From positions 1,612,001 through 1,676,000 of the forward strand of contig JACHMT010000001.1 in the NCBI GenBank assembly GCA_014208095.1: a stretch of 64,000 nucleotides of DNA. The letters are read 5' to 3'. The notes under the pieces were generated by a model. It saw only the letters and a list, made by a program, of their open reading frames with translations, ran no database searches and was not told the origin of the DNA. The DNA comes from Actinospineispora eucalypti (lineage in GTDB: Bacteria; Actinomycetota; Actinomycetes; Mycobacteriales; Pseudonocardiaceae). Each line of letters starts with the position of its first letter. Position 1 is the stretch's first letter. Made by a program: the position numbers and the translations under genes. Positions 8,708 to 17,539 of the stretch are shown here, piece by piece.

Positions 8708-9714
8708 CAGCCGCGACTCCTCGGCTCGAGGTTCTGCATGTGCCCGACTGCCCCAACCTGGCGCCGCTGCTCGACCGGCTCGGCCAGCTCACCGACCTTC
8801 TGGTCACGACCCGCCGGATCCACACCGACGCCGACGCGGTGGCGGCCGGGATGGCCGGATCACCCACGCTGCTAATCAACGGCCGCGACCCGTTCACCAC
8901 CGGCGGCGGCCACGAGTGCGGGCTGTCGTGCCGGATCTACCGCGACGGACACGGCCACCCGGTGTCCGCCCCGACGCTGGCCCAGTTGCGCGCCGCGCTC
9001 GCCGCCGCCAGCCCGGCCGCGGAACCGGACAGCGGAGCATCGGCCGGATCGGGTGCGGCGAGGCCGCCCGGGCTGGCGTTGAGCGACTGGCGGGCCAAGG
9101 CGTCGCCGCTCGACCCGGTCGAGAAGCGGGTACACCAGGCGATCCTGCGGGGCTTCGCCGCCACCGGCCGCCCACCCGCCCCACCGGAGCTGGGCGCCAT
9201 CACCGCCGGTTCCGGCCGCGCCATCGGCGACGTGCTGGGCGTGCTCCACGAGCTGGACACGATCCGTCTAGCCCCCGACGGGCAGATCGCGGTGGCGTAC
9301 CCCTTCTCCGCGCGCCCCACCCGCCACCGCGTCCGCATCGGGGACCGGTCAGATGCCGGGGCCCTGCAGGTCTACGCCATGTGCGCGATCGACGCCCTGG
9401 GCATCTCGGCCATGCTCGGCCAGGACACCCACATCGACTCGGTCGACGCGACCAGCGGCCAGCCGATCTCGGTCACCACGGCGGCCGGCAACGCGAGCTG
9501 GGATCCGCCGGGTGCGGTGGTGTTCGTCGGCGCCGACCCGTGCGGCGGGCCGTCGGCGGACTGCTGCTGCGACTACCTCAACTTCTTCACCGACCACACC
9601 GCCGCCACCGCCTGGGCACTCACCCACTCTCACATACCAGGCCAGATCCTCACCCAAGCCGAGGCCGAACAGCTCGGCGCGCGGCTCTTCGGCCACCTAC
9701 TGGCCACCACCTGA
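8704..9714 (+). CDS. merB: Organomercurial lyase (MerB-like) with extra N-terminal thioredoxin-like domain
   Basis: The C-terminal half is MerB-like: MCAIDALGISAML gives Cys227 and Asp230 (equivalents of Cys96 and Asp99), and DCCCDYLNFF gives Cys287-289 (equivalent of Cys159). MerB cleaves the carbon-mercury bond and releases Hg(II). A helix-turn-helix-like region (about 138-195) precedes it as in MerB. In addition, residues 1-100 form a separate domain with LHVPDCPN and SPTLLINGRDPF, resembling a thioredoxin-like fold that may hand over thiol-bound mercury. At 336 residues it is far longer than classical MerB (about 212). No merA reductase is in the window, so Hg(II) would need reduction elsewhere. 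Confidence 0.88.
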   Translation: MTAATPRLEVLHVPDCPNLAPLLDRLGQLTDLLVTTRRIHTDADAVAAGMAGSPTLLINGRDPFTTGGGHECGLSCRIYRDGHGHPVSAPTLAQLRAALAAASPAAEPDSGASAGSGAARPPGLALSDWRAKASPLDPVEKRVHQAILRGFAATGRPPAPPELGAITAGSGRAIGDVLGVLHELDTIRLAPDGQIAVAYPFSARPTRHRVRIGDRSDAGALQVYAMCAIDALGISAMLGQDTHIDSVDATSGQPISVTTAAGNASWDPPGAVVFVGADPCGGPSADCCCDYLNFFTDHTAATAWALTHSHIPGQILTQAEAEQLGARLFGHLLATT

Positions 9715-9737
9715 CCCACCCAACCCGGGAGCTACCC

Positions 9738-10159
9738 GTGACCAGCCAGGACGCCCACCGGCTCCCGGCGCTCGTCCGCGCCCAGTTCGGCCTGCCCGAC
9801 CTCATCCCACAACTGACCCGGCTACTGTCCACCACCGCCCAGCCCGTCACGATCGAACAGGCCGCTCAAGCCGGCGGCTCACAGTCGACCCACCAGACAC
9901 CGTCGTCTCACGGATACGGCCCGATCACCCCGTCGCCAACGTGCGCACCGACATCTGCGCACTCGGCCACTTCTTCACCACCACGCAGGCAGCCACCAAC
10001 TGGCAAGCACACCACCCCGGCCTCACCCTGGTCCCGATCCGACAGGACTTCGACACCACCCGACAAGCCGCCATCGAACTCGGATGGACCGCCAACCAGC
10101 CAGCACCCCGACACGCGGACGCAACCGACCACCGAGATCAAAACCTGCCAAGTTCTTGA
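9738..10159 (+). pseudogene. Second MerB-like gene, internally deleted
   Basis: A GTG at 9738 opens LPALVRAQFGLPDLIPQLTR and QPVTIEQAAQAGG, the N-terminal helical region of a MerB-type lyase. At about 9885 the protein-like reading moves to another frame: TVDPPDTVVSRIRPDHPVAN, RTDICALGHFFTTTQAATNW and LVPIRQDF, a MerB C terminus with the second catalytic Cys (ICALGHFF), stopping at 10159. The middle, which would hold Cys96/Asp99, is missing. This is best explained by an internal deletion. It directly follows the intact merB and was probably its operon partner. Confidence 0.7.
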
Positions 10160-10242
10160 CTCAAGACAACGGTCTCGCGGGTCAAACCTCAAGGCAGGGC
10201 ACTGAGCTTGGCTCGGGAGGAGGGTGCCCAGGTTAGGAGGGA

Positions 10243-10534
10243 TCAGTCGAGGTGGAAGCCATGGACGCGGCACCCCAGGCAGTAGCCCTCCGCGAGCGGC
10301 AGCTTCAGCCCAGGATGGTCCGGAACCTCGGTTCGGCCACAATGCGCGCACGGCACCGCCGGCGCTTCTTCCCTCGCCTCGGCGACCTGCTCGCCCGGGT
10401 CGGCAGGCTTGGCGGTGCGCCCGAGGCGGCACCGTTCGCACCGGGTTCGCCCCGGCGGCCCGTATGAAGAGCTTCTGGCCGCATTCCTCACACTCGATGG
10501 GGAGGTCGGTATCGGGGCCAAGCTCAACGGTCAC
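10243..10534 (-). pseudogene. Zinc-ribbon-like small protein, frameshifted
   Basis: From a GTG at 10534 the frame reads VELGPDTDLPIECEECGQKL and LFIR, then loses sense. The adjacent frame reads TRCERCRLGRTAKPADPGEQ, PCAHCGRTEVPDHPGLKLPL and YCLGCRVHGFHLD to the stop at 10243. Four CxxC pairs (CEEC, CERC, CAHC, CLGC) fit one zinc-ribbon protein with a one-base shift near 10440-10465. Function is not known. No ribosome binding site is clear at the GTG. Confidence 0.45.
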
Positions 10535-10659
10535 AGCCCATCTTGGGCGCCGGTCCCGACAACTCCGGAGCCGCACACGCGGGGCAGGAACGGAGATCAC
10601 GCGGCGGGCCGCAGCCCGCGACCGGGTTTCCCTCCCGGCCAGCCCGGGCACTCAGCAGG

Positions 10660-10971
10660 ATGAATGCGCGGCGCAGACCGGAGCGGTTCGACCCGGAGCG
10701 GTTCGATCAGCTTGCATCCACGATGGCGCTGCGCACAGGATTGGCGTTGGGCGACCTGGACGGTGAACAGCTGTGGCTCCGGTACGCGGCGATGGGCGGC
10801 AGCCTGAGCCGGCACACGCTGTCCGCCGCGTTGGACTGCACGGCCGCGCTGACCGCGATGGAGCACAACCTGGCCGCCCACGCCCTCAACGAGCACCTCA
10901 TGGACATCGCGGGCCTGGGGTATCCAGTCGCCTACGCGGCCGAACTCGACCCGAGCCATGATCCGCACTGA
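10660..10971 (+). CDS. Hypothetical protein, 103 residues
   Basis: The protein starts with a basic segment (MNARRRPERF) and is then mostly helical, with ALGDLDGEQLWLRYAAMGGS and AALTAMEHNLAAHALNEHL. I do not recognise the family. The ATG at 10660 has CAGGA close upstream but the spacing is short, so the start is tentative. Codon usage is like the neighbours and the frame is supported by strong third-position GC. It is convergent with the RsbW-like gene. Confidence 0.5.
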   Translation: MNARRRPERFDPERFDQLASTMALRTGLALGDLDGEQLWLRYAAMGGSLSRHTLSAALDCTAALTAMEHNLAAHALNEHLMDIAGLGYPVAYAAELDPSHDPH

Positions 10972-11016
10972 CCCCGGCAGCGGCGGAACAGCGAGCCGCG
11001 TGGGGCCGGCCTGTGG

Positions 11017-11466
11017 TTAATTCGCCGGCTTCGGCCGGCGAAATGGCAGCGCGCGGCAGAGCAGCACACGAGTGCCCCGCTCGTCGTAATGGATGAGCAC
11101 TGAGTCGGTGATGCTGCGCATCACCTGGATACCTCGCCCACGAAAGGACGCCGCCGACGAGGGCCGCTTCCACCGCCCGTGGTCGACAACCTCGACATAC
11201 AACACACCGGGCTCGGTCCACAACAACAGTTCCACGACGTCACGCTCACCCGGGCGGTAAGCGTGCTCGATGGCGTTGCTAGCCGCCTCGTCCACAGCCA
11301 GCACAAGATCAGCGGTCTCCTCTGAGTCCAGGGAGAGCGTTTCGAGCCAGCCACGCACCGCGTGACGAATCACCGCCAGTTCTCGCGCGTCGGCCGGCCA
11401 CGTGCGGTGGACATACTCAACGGACTCGGAATCGAAACTCACGATCTTGGGTTCCCCCGTCGACAT
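11017..11466 (-). CDS. RsbW/SpoIIAB-like anti-sigma factor kinase
   Basis: The 149-residue protein is a single GHKL ATPase domain of the anti-sigma type: the N box is LVLAVDEAASNAIEHAY and the G box is FRGRGIQVMRSITDSV. Such proteins bind a stress sigma factor and are released by a STAS antagonist. A STAS-containing protein is encoded at 19734-20861, but no sigma factor gene is in the window. The frame is open upstream to 11640; the ATG at 11466 is chosen because the upstream 58 residues are Arg/Pro-rich and unlike the family. Confidence 0.88.
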   Translation of the reverse strand: MSTGEPKIVSFDSESVEYVHRTWPADARELAVIRHAVRGWLETLSLDSEETADLVLAVDEAASNAIEHAYRPGERDVVELLLWTEPGVLYVEVVDHGRWKRPSSAASFRGRGIQVMRSITDSVLIHYDERGTRVLLCRALPFRRPKPAN

Positions 11467-12075
11467 CCGAGCCGGTTTGGCGGGACGCCTGACGGTGCCC
11501 GCAGGATGCGTCGGACGAGCCCCAGCCCAGTGCCGCGGTGTTACCCGCCGCCGCGGCGACCAAACACGCCGCGCCGTTCGTCGTCGACACGAGCCGGCCC
11601 GGGTACGCGGCACCAGTATGCGGTGGGGCCGAGGAGCCATTGTCGATCAATGGCAATCACCTTGGCTGCGAATGCCGTCCCGCGACAGGCAGCGGAGCCA
11701 GGATATGCAGTGCCGGAATCATGCCAAGCTGGCGCAAGAGGCCCTGAACAGGCAAAACCTTGCTTTTGTAAGGCTATGGCTCAAGGTTCGCTTCGCCTTG
11801 CCGCTGACACACAGTTGGCTCGCTCGACCGACCGGCCGAAGCGGTCTGTCGCAGGCTGGTCGGCGCTGGCCGTGCCCCTGTTTCAATACCGCTTCGGCAG
11901 GTCAGATCGGCTAGTCCGCCTTCCGAGTAAACCACGTCCTTAGGGCTTCCGTGATCTTTGGAAGATCAGCGGTCCGACTGCGCACAACGATGATCAAACC
12001 CAGGGTTAGCTTGACCAGCGGATCCGTGGCCACTGCCCGCCTCCGCGCCTGGCCTGCGGGGCGGGTCTATCCCGT
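11467..12075. other. 609-nt gap before the IS256 element
   Basis: No open frame here has a recognisable motif or binding site. A short perfect hairpin, TGATCTT-TGG-AAGATCA, lies at 11952-11968. GC content is slightly lower than in flanking genes. I see no tRNA or repeat. Confidence 0.4.
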
Positions 12076-12091
12076 GATCGGTGTTTCCGGC
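12076..12091. repeat. Left terminal inverted repeat of the IS256 element
   Basis: GATCGGTGTTTCCGGC, exact reverse complement of 13439-13454. It lies 8 bp outside the transposase stop codon. Confidence 0.85.
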
Positions 12092-12098
12092 GGTTCGG

Positions 12099-13397
12099 TT
12101 AGTAGCTCTCAGCTGCCGGCCAGCGGTCGCTGAAGGTGATGGCGAAGGCGTTGAGCACGGGCTTCCAGCGCATCGTCCATCGGGCGCGGCCTGTCCCGGT
12201 GGGGTCCAGGCTGCGGGTCACAAGGTACAGGCATTTCATTGCTGCCTGTTCGGTGGGAAAATGTCCACGGGCTCGGACTGCTCTGCGGTAGCGTGCGTTC
12301 AGCGATTCAATCGCGTTCGTTGAGCAAATGACCCGCCGTATTTCGACGTCGTAGTCGAGGAACGGCACGAACTCGTTCCAGGCGTTTCGCCAGAGTCGGA
12401 TCACCGCCGCGTATTTCTTTCCCCATTTTGTGTCGAGTTCGTCGAGAGCGCCCAGCGCGGCGTCGGGGTTGGGCGCGGTGTAGATTGCTTTCACGTCGCG
12501 CTTGAGCGCATCCCAGTCCTGTCGGGAGACCAGGCGGAACGTGTTGCGAATGAGATGGACGATGCATGTTTGGACGATTGTTTGCGGCCAGACGTTGGCC
12601 ACCACATCGGGTAGTCCTTTCAGGCCGTCGCACACCAGGAAGAACACGTCTCGCAGGCCACGGTTCTTCAGGTCGACCAGGACGCTCATCCAGAACTTGG
12701 CGCCTTCGCCGCCCGCGCCCATCCACAGTCCCAGCACGTCCTTGTGTCCGTCCAGGGTGACCCCGATGGCGGCGTAGACGGGCCGGTTGGCTACCTGACC
12801 GTCGCGCACCTTGACCTGGATGGCATCGATGAACAACGCGGCGTAAATGTCCTCGAGGGGGCGGCTTGCTCAGTCGTTCATCTCCGCCACAACTTTGTCA
12901 GTGATCCGCGAGATCGTTTCCTTCGACACGGAAACCCCGTAGATCTCGGAGAAATGCGCGGAAACCTCCCCGCTGGTCAACCCTTTCGCGCACAACGACA
13001 ACACAATTTCGTCGACGTCACCGATTCGCCGCTGCCGCTTTTTCACAATCTGCGGCTCGAACGTCGCGTCCCGATCACGCGGAACATCGATCCGCACCTC
13101 GCCGGCCGCATCCGAGATCACGGTCTTCGACCGAGTGCCGTTCCGCACGTTTGTTGATTCCCGATCCGGCTCGGCGCGATTTTTCTCATGCCCGAGATGC
13201 TCGGTCATCTCTTCACCAAGCGCGGTTTCCAACACACTCTTGGTGAACACCTTCAACAAACCGTCCGGGCCGGTCAGCGCCAGCCCTCGGGCCTTGGCCT
13301 CGGCCACCATGGCCGCCGCGGCGGCCTGCTCCGGTGACAGCTCCCGCGCCGGCTTCGACTCACGCTTCGCTGATCCCACAAGATCAGATGTCATCAC
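12099..13397 (-). pseudogene. IS256-family mutator-type transposase with one nonsense codon
   Basis: The reading frame is continuous for about 432 codons except for one TGA at 12870-12872, where the family has Trp (EMND-stop-ASRPLEDIY). All other features are intact: LGEEMTEHLGHEKN near the N terminus, catalytic Asp in LFIDAIQVKVRDG, second Asp in FFLVCDGLKGLPD and Glu in STNAIESLNARYRRAV. A TGG to TGA change alone explains the break, so the element may have been active recently. The start used is the ATG at 13397; the next ATG is one codon inside. Confidence 0.9.
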
Positions 13398-13438
13398 TGC
13401 CTGTGCCCATCTCGCCGGACCTCAGCCCGGCGCGTCGG

Positions 13439-13454
13439 GCCGGAAACACCGATC
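13439..13454. repeat. Right terminal inverted repeat of the IS256 element
   Basis: Exact reverse complement of 12076-12091. It lies 42 bp outside the transposase start codon. Confidence 0.85.
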
Positions 13455-13805
13455 TTGGAACAGTCCCTGCGGGGCTGGCTACCAGCCGGCATGTGCTGGG
13501 CGTCGAGGGGCCAGCGGGTCGTGCCTGTGCCGCCATTGCCGGTGACTGAGCAGGTCGGGGAGGTGGCCGGTCCGGCGGCCCGAACCGACATCACCGCACC
13601 GCGTCGAGATCATTGCGAGGTTCATCCACTCCACTCTGCTGACGACCAAGCAGGGTGGAGTGGATCTGTGCGACGAGACGCAGCTGGCCGACTTTGCGCG
13701 CCGGCACGGGGTGCCCATCATCGCGGGGGTATTGCCCGTCGAGTAGGAAGCTCGACCTGTGTCAGTCTTGGTCGTGTGGACGGGTCGACTCGGCGGGTCG
13801 CTGGT
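13455..13805. other. Gap with a gene tail and a long hairpin
   Basis: A frame ending with TAG at about 13745 reads PHRVEIIARFIHSTLLTTKQ then GGVDLCDETQLADFARRHGV and PIIAGVLPVE, which looks like the C terminus of a protein I do not recognise; it has no start and may have been cut by the insertion event. Within it, 13626-13640 and 13649-13663 form a 15-bp stem with one mismatch and an 8-nt loop. Confidence 0.4.
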
Positions 13806-14975
13806 ATGGCTGTGCGGGATGAGCTGGGTGGAGCGGCGAAGGTGGTGGCGCAGGCGGTCGGTTTCGTCGCGCGCCCGGTCGAGCGCACTCACCAGCTGAT
13901 CGCCGATCGCGTTTTCGGGATGTTGGGGTCGGTCGCCGGCCCGGTGCGGGTGGGTCACGATGTGATCGCGGCGATGAGTTACGGGGCGGTGCGGGGTACC
14001 GCGTTGCTGGCGGGTGAGGCGGTGGCGGCCACCTCGGCACTGGGGCGGCCGCGTATGTCGCTGGATGGTTCGGTGGCCGGGTCGGGTGTGGTCGCGGCCG
14101 TCAACGGGTTGCTCGGCGACCGGCTGGCGGCGCAGGCCAACGACCTGGACCTGGGCATGTCGTTGCGGCACGCCGGCCGGGACCTGCCGGTGCGGACCGC
14201 GGATTTGCGTGCCGCCTATCCCGGTGCGAGCTCTCACTTGGTGTTGTTGGTCCCTGGCCTCGGGGAGACCGAGCATGCCTGGCGTTTCCGCCGGTCCCGT
14301 GGTGTCCCGGCCGGCCCCGACTACGGCGTTCGCCTGGCCGTCGACCTCGGTGCCACGCCGCTGTATGTGCGCTACAACACCGGTCGGTCGCTGGCGACGA
14401 ATGCCTCGGCCTTGTGTGACCTGGTGGAGGCCCTTTTGGCGGGTTGGCCCGTCCCGGTGGGCCGGGTCGACCTGATCGGCCACTCGATGGGTGGGCTGGT
14501 TGTCCGGTTGGCCTGCGCACACGGGGTGGCTCGGGGTGCCCGCTGGCCCGAGTTGGTCCGGCATGTGGTCTATCTGGGTAGCCCGCACGCTGGTGCATCC
14601 TTGGCCAGGTCCGTCACGGCGGTGTCCGGCTTGCTCTCCGCGCGGCCCGCCACAGAGGCCTGGGCGGAGTTCTTGGACTTGCGCTCGGCCGGAATCGGGG
14701 ACCTCGCCGGCGGTGTGCCGCCGGCCGGTTCGGCGTTGTTGCCCTCGGCCAGGCACCACAGTGTGGTGGCCGAGCTGACCGGTTCCGAACGACACCCCGT
14801 GAGTCGGTTGCTGGGTGATCTGCTTGTCGCTTCGCGCAGCGCGGACATCGGCGTCGGGGACCGGTTGCGCATCGCGCCGGCCCACCATTTCGACCTACTG
14901 AATCACCCGCTGGTCTACCGTGCGCTCCGGAACTGGCTCCACGACACGGCGCCGCCACCTCGTCCGCCGCACTGA
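13806..14975 (+). CDS. Alpha/beta-hydrolase (PGAP1/lipase-like)
   Basis: The protein has the alpha/beta-hydrolase core: LVLLVPGLGETEHAWRF (oxyanion region), VDLIGHSMGGLVVRLACAHG (nucleophile Ser in GHSMGG), VVYLGSPHAG and a late His in LRIAPAHHFDLLNHPLVYRA. This resembles PGAP1-like and lipase-type esterases acting on lipids. An N-terminal 130-residue region of unknown role precedes the core. The start is uncertain between GTG at 13774 and ATG at 13806, neither with a strong binding site. No signal peptide is visible, so it is probably cytoplasmic. Confidence 0.8.
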   Translation: MAVRDELGGAAKVVAQAVGFVARPVERTHQLIADRVFGMLGSVAGPVRVGHDVIAAMSYGAVRGTALLAGEAVAATSALGRPRMSLDGSVAGSGVVAAVNGLLGDRLAAQANDLDLGMSLRHAGRDLPVRTADLRAAYPGASSHLVLLVPGLGETEHAWRFRRSRGVPAGPDYGVRLAVDLGATPLYVRYNTGRSLATNASALCDLVEALLAGWPVPVGRVDLIGHSMGGLVVRLACAHGVARGARWPELVRHVVYLGSPHAGASLARSVTAVSGLLSARPATEAWAEFLDLRSAGIGDLAGGVPPAGSALLPSARHHSVVAELTGSERHPVSRLLGDLLVASRSADIGVGDRLRIAPAHHFDLLNHPLVYRALRNWLHDTAPPPRPPH

Positions 14976-15127
14976 ACATCGCCGTCGCGCCGCCAGGACG
15001 GCTGCGCCGAACGCGGTGACCCACGCTGACCTCGATGTCGGACGCGGCGGCGGGGCGGTGACCGAACGTCTCGTCCATGAGGACGAGCACCCGGATCCGG
15101 TCGACCACCGCGAGCGCCGACTCCACC

Positions 15128-15617
15128 TGTAGCTCGGTGGGCACACCGGGGCCGGCGTCATCGACCTCGATGCGCGCGTGGCCGCGGCCGCGCAGCACGG
15201 CCACGCGAATCACCCCGCCGCCGTGGCGGTCGGCGTTGTCGAGCAGGTTGGCGATGACGCGGTCGAGGCGTCGCCGGTCGGCGGCGACGGCGGGTGGTGG
15301 GTTCTGGGTGTGCAGCGGGAGGTCCTGGTGGCTTGAGGCGAGGGCCTGTTCCACAATCTGGGTGAGATCACAGACTCCAGCAGGCCGCTTGGCGACTGGC
15401 GCTGAGCTCGCGTTGGTTGAGCATGTAGCCCGACGCGCGGTTCCAGGTGGTGAGGGCGAACAGCGCGGCGATCATCGTCGAGCAGGCGGGTGTCGCCGAA
15501 GTAGTCGTAGCCCCACACCCGTTGTAGCAGCTCTTCTCGGTTGACGACCCGCCCTTGCGCGCCGGCCAGCTCAACGAGCAGGCGGAACTCGGTGCGGGTC
15601 AGGTGTATCTCGGCGTC
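15128..15617 (-). pseudogene. Two-component system remnant (regulator C terminus joined to kinase C terminus)
   Basis: From 15617 the minus strand reads DAEIHLTRTEFRLLVELAG, GRVVNREELLQRVWGYDYFG and DTRLLDDD, the winged-helix output domain of an OmpR-type regulator without its receiver. About 100 nt later another frame gives CDLTQIVEQALASSHQDLP, RRRLDRVIANLLDNADRHGG and ARIEVDDAGPGVP, the N and G1 boxes of a histidine kinase, which then ends before the G2 box. Most of both genes is gone. Between 14976 and 15127 a further fragment (ALAVVDRIRVLVLMDETFGH) is not recognised. Confidence 0.75.
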
Positions 15618-16464
15618 TCAGCAGCGAACCACACCTTCGGCCGGGAAGGGCACAAGAACACAAGATGCCTGCCTGTGTTGCCCGAGCCCAGCTCGGGTAC
15701 TTCGGAGTAGCACCGACCAACCGCGGGGATGAATGGATCGATGAGCGGGGGTCACTCTGATGCGACCGACGCAACGGAAGACATGCCCGGACATGGCACG
15801 CTTGAGGAGCGTTGAACCAACCCCGACCAGTGGCGCTGGCCCCGAAGTCATCCGAATTGTGGAGCAACAACGGAGTCAGGGTGGCCTCTCGCTGGTAGCG
15901 CTGGATCTGGCGCGGCTGTACCTGACGGGAGGTGCGGCGGCGATCAAGCTGCTGCGCCATACCGCGGTACAAGCTTTACGCGCCGGTGGTGTCGGGCTGC
16001 GCGCGGCGCGCCATCGCGTCCAGGCTGGTCGGCGCGCAGCCGGTCAGTGGTTGGCGAACTATACCGAGCGTGTGTGAGGCGACGGGTCCACGACCTGCGG
16101 TGGTGGGCGCTGAGAGATCTTTGTTGGCTCCCACTGGACACGGTGGGAGTCGGCGTGGAGGCGCGGGCTGTCGGCTGGCCACCAGATGGGTTAAACGATG
16201 TTGTTCGCTGGGTACAGATTCCGTGGCAACCCTCGTTGGAGGTCACCATGGTTTGCCCACATGGCTGCCCGGATGGCTGCTACGAGCCCCCCGCGGCAGC
16301 TGAACCCCCGAGTGACGGCGCAACCCTCGACCGGCCCGGCAGACACGCCACCCATCGAATCCCGAGGCAACCACGACGGAGCCCGGCCAGCGCCGACCGA
16401 CTCAGTGTGCACGACTGTTCATTGGATCAACGACCAGCTCGGAGCCGGCGGTGCTGAACGGGGG
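15618..16464. other. 847-nt gap without a recognisable gene
   Basis: Several short overlapping frames exist (for example 15760-16077 + and 16047-16457 +) but none has a binding site, known motif or consistent codon bias. GC content is lower than in flanking genes. No repeat or RNA gene was recognised. Confidence 0.4.
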
Positions 16465-17526
16465 TCAGAGATCCAGGACGCAGTCACCGGCGGCCACCGT
16501 GACGCAGGTCTGGATCTTCCCGTGTTCGGTGCCGTGCTCGGTGCCGTCGCGCAGGTCACGCACCCGGCCCTCGGCTAGCGGGACCACGCAGGTGTGGCAG
16601 ATACCCATGCGGCAGCCGAACGGCATCGCAATGCCGGCACGTTCGCCCGCCTGCATCAGCGTGGTCGCGCCGTCGACCTCGACCGAGCGGCCGGAGCCGG
16701 TGAAGCGCACCGTGCCGCCCTGAGCCTCGGCGTCGACGAACGCGGTGCCGAACCGTTCGACATGCAGCGACCCGGACAGGCCGCCGTCGGCCCACACCTT
16801 CTCCGCCTCATGGAGCATGGCGCTCGGGCCACACACCCACGCCTCCCGCTCCCGCCAGTCCGGGCAGACCCGCGGCAAGTCGACGGGCAGTGACATATGC
16901 CCGTCCCGGCGGGTGAACCGCTCGTAAAGGGCGAAGCCGGGATGGCGGTGGACGAGGTCGTGCAACTCGTCGCGGAACAACGCGGCCTCGACGTCCGGGG
17001 CCGAGTGCACGTGCACGACCTCGGGCATCGCACCCCGGCCGTCCATCGTGCGCAGCATCGCCATGACCGGGGTGATGCCACTGCCGCCGGTGACGAACAG
17101 CAGCTTCGGCGGCGGAGGGTCGGGCAGTACGAACTCGCCCCGGGGCGGGGCGAGCCGCACGATCGTGCCGGGCTCGAGCCCTCTCACGAGGTGAGAGGAC
17201 AGCGCCCCTTCGGGCATCGCCTTGACGGTGATGGTCAGCTGGCTCCGGTGGTGGGTTGGCGGGCAGGTCAGCGAGTACGACCGCCAGACGAACCGACCGT
17301 GCACCGCGACCGCGATGCCGATGTACTGCCCGGGCCGGTGCTCGAAGCGCCAACCCCAGCCCGGCTCGATCACCAGGGTGGCGGCGTCCTCGGTCTCCGG
17401 GACCACCCTGGTGACCCTGCCCCGCAGCTCACGAGCCGACCACAACGGGTTGACCATCGACAGGTAGTCATCGGGCAGCAACGGCGCGGCCAGCCGGGCC
17501 GCCGCGCCATACAGCAGCGCACGCAT
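16465..17526 (-). CDS. Ferredoxin reductase with C-terminal 2Fe-2S domain, partner of the desaturase
   Basis: This 353-residue protein is an FNR-type oxidoreductase fused to a plant-type ferredoxin. FAD site: RPGQYIGIAVAVHGRFVWRS and YSLT; NAD(P)H site: LLFVTGGSGITPVMAMLRTM and WVCGPSAML; 2Fe-2S site: PFGCRMGICHTCVVPLAEG with the last Cys in IQTCV. It would pass electrons from NAD(P)H to the di-iron desaturase encoded immediately upstream. The ATG at 17526 has AGGAG 9 nt upstream. Spacing to the desaturase stop is 13 nt, so the two form an operon. Confidence 0.92.
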   Translation of the reverse strand: MRALLYGAAARLAAPLLPDDYLSMVNPLWSARELRGRVTRVVPETEDAATLVIEPGWGWRFEHRPGQYIGIAVAVHGRFVWRSYSLTCPPTHHRSQLTITVKAMPEGALSSHLVRGLEPGTIVRLAPPRGEFVLPDPPPPKLLFVTGGSGITPVMAMLRTMDGRGAMPEVVHVHSAPDVEAALFRDELHDLVHRHPGFALYERFTRRDGHMSLPVDLPRVCPDWREREAWVCGPSAMLHEAEKVWADGGLSGSLHVERFGTAFVDAEAQGGTVRFTGSGRSVEVDGATTLMQAGERAGIAMPFGCRMGICHTCVVPLAEGRVRDLRDGTEHGTEHGKIQTCVTVAAGDCVLDL

Positions 17527-17539
17527 TGTCGGGGCGCTC

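Larger units (their letters stand above)
12076..13454 (-). mobile_element. IS256-family insertion sequence, 1379 bp
   Basis: Perfect 16-bp terminal inverted repeats (GATCGGTGTTTCCGGC at 12076-12091 and its complement at 13439-13454) bracket one transposase gene. I could not find the 8-9 bp target duplication expected for this family, which suggests an old insertion or later rearrangement at one end. The element separates the RsbW-like side from the hydrolase side. Confidence 0.85.

Noticed and set aside
11740-11830. tRNA-like stretch with AACCTTGC...GGTTCGCTT
   Set aside because: It cannot be folded into a cloverleaf with a proper T arm and acceptor stem by eye.
12068-13462. 8-bp target duplication for the IS256 element
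   Set aside because: TATCCCGT on the left and TTGGAACA on the right do not match, so no duplication can be claimed.
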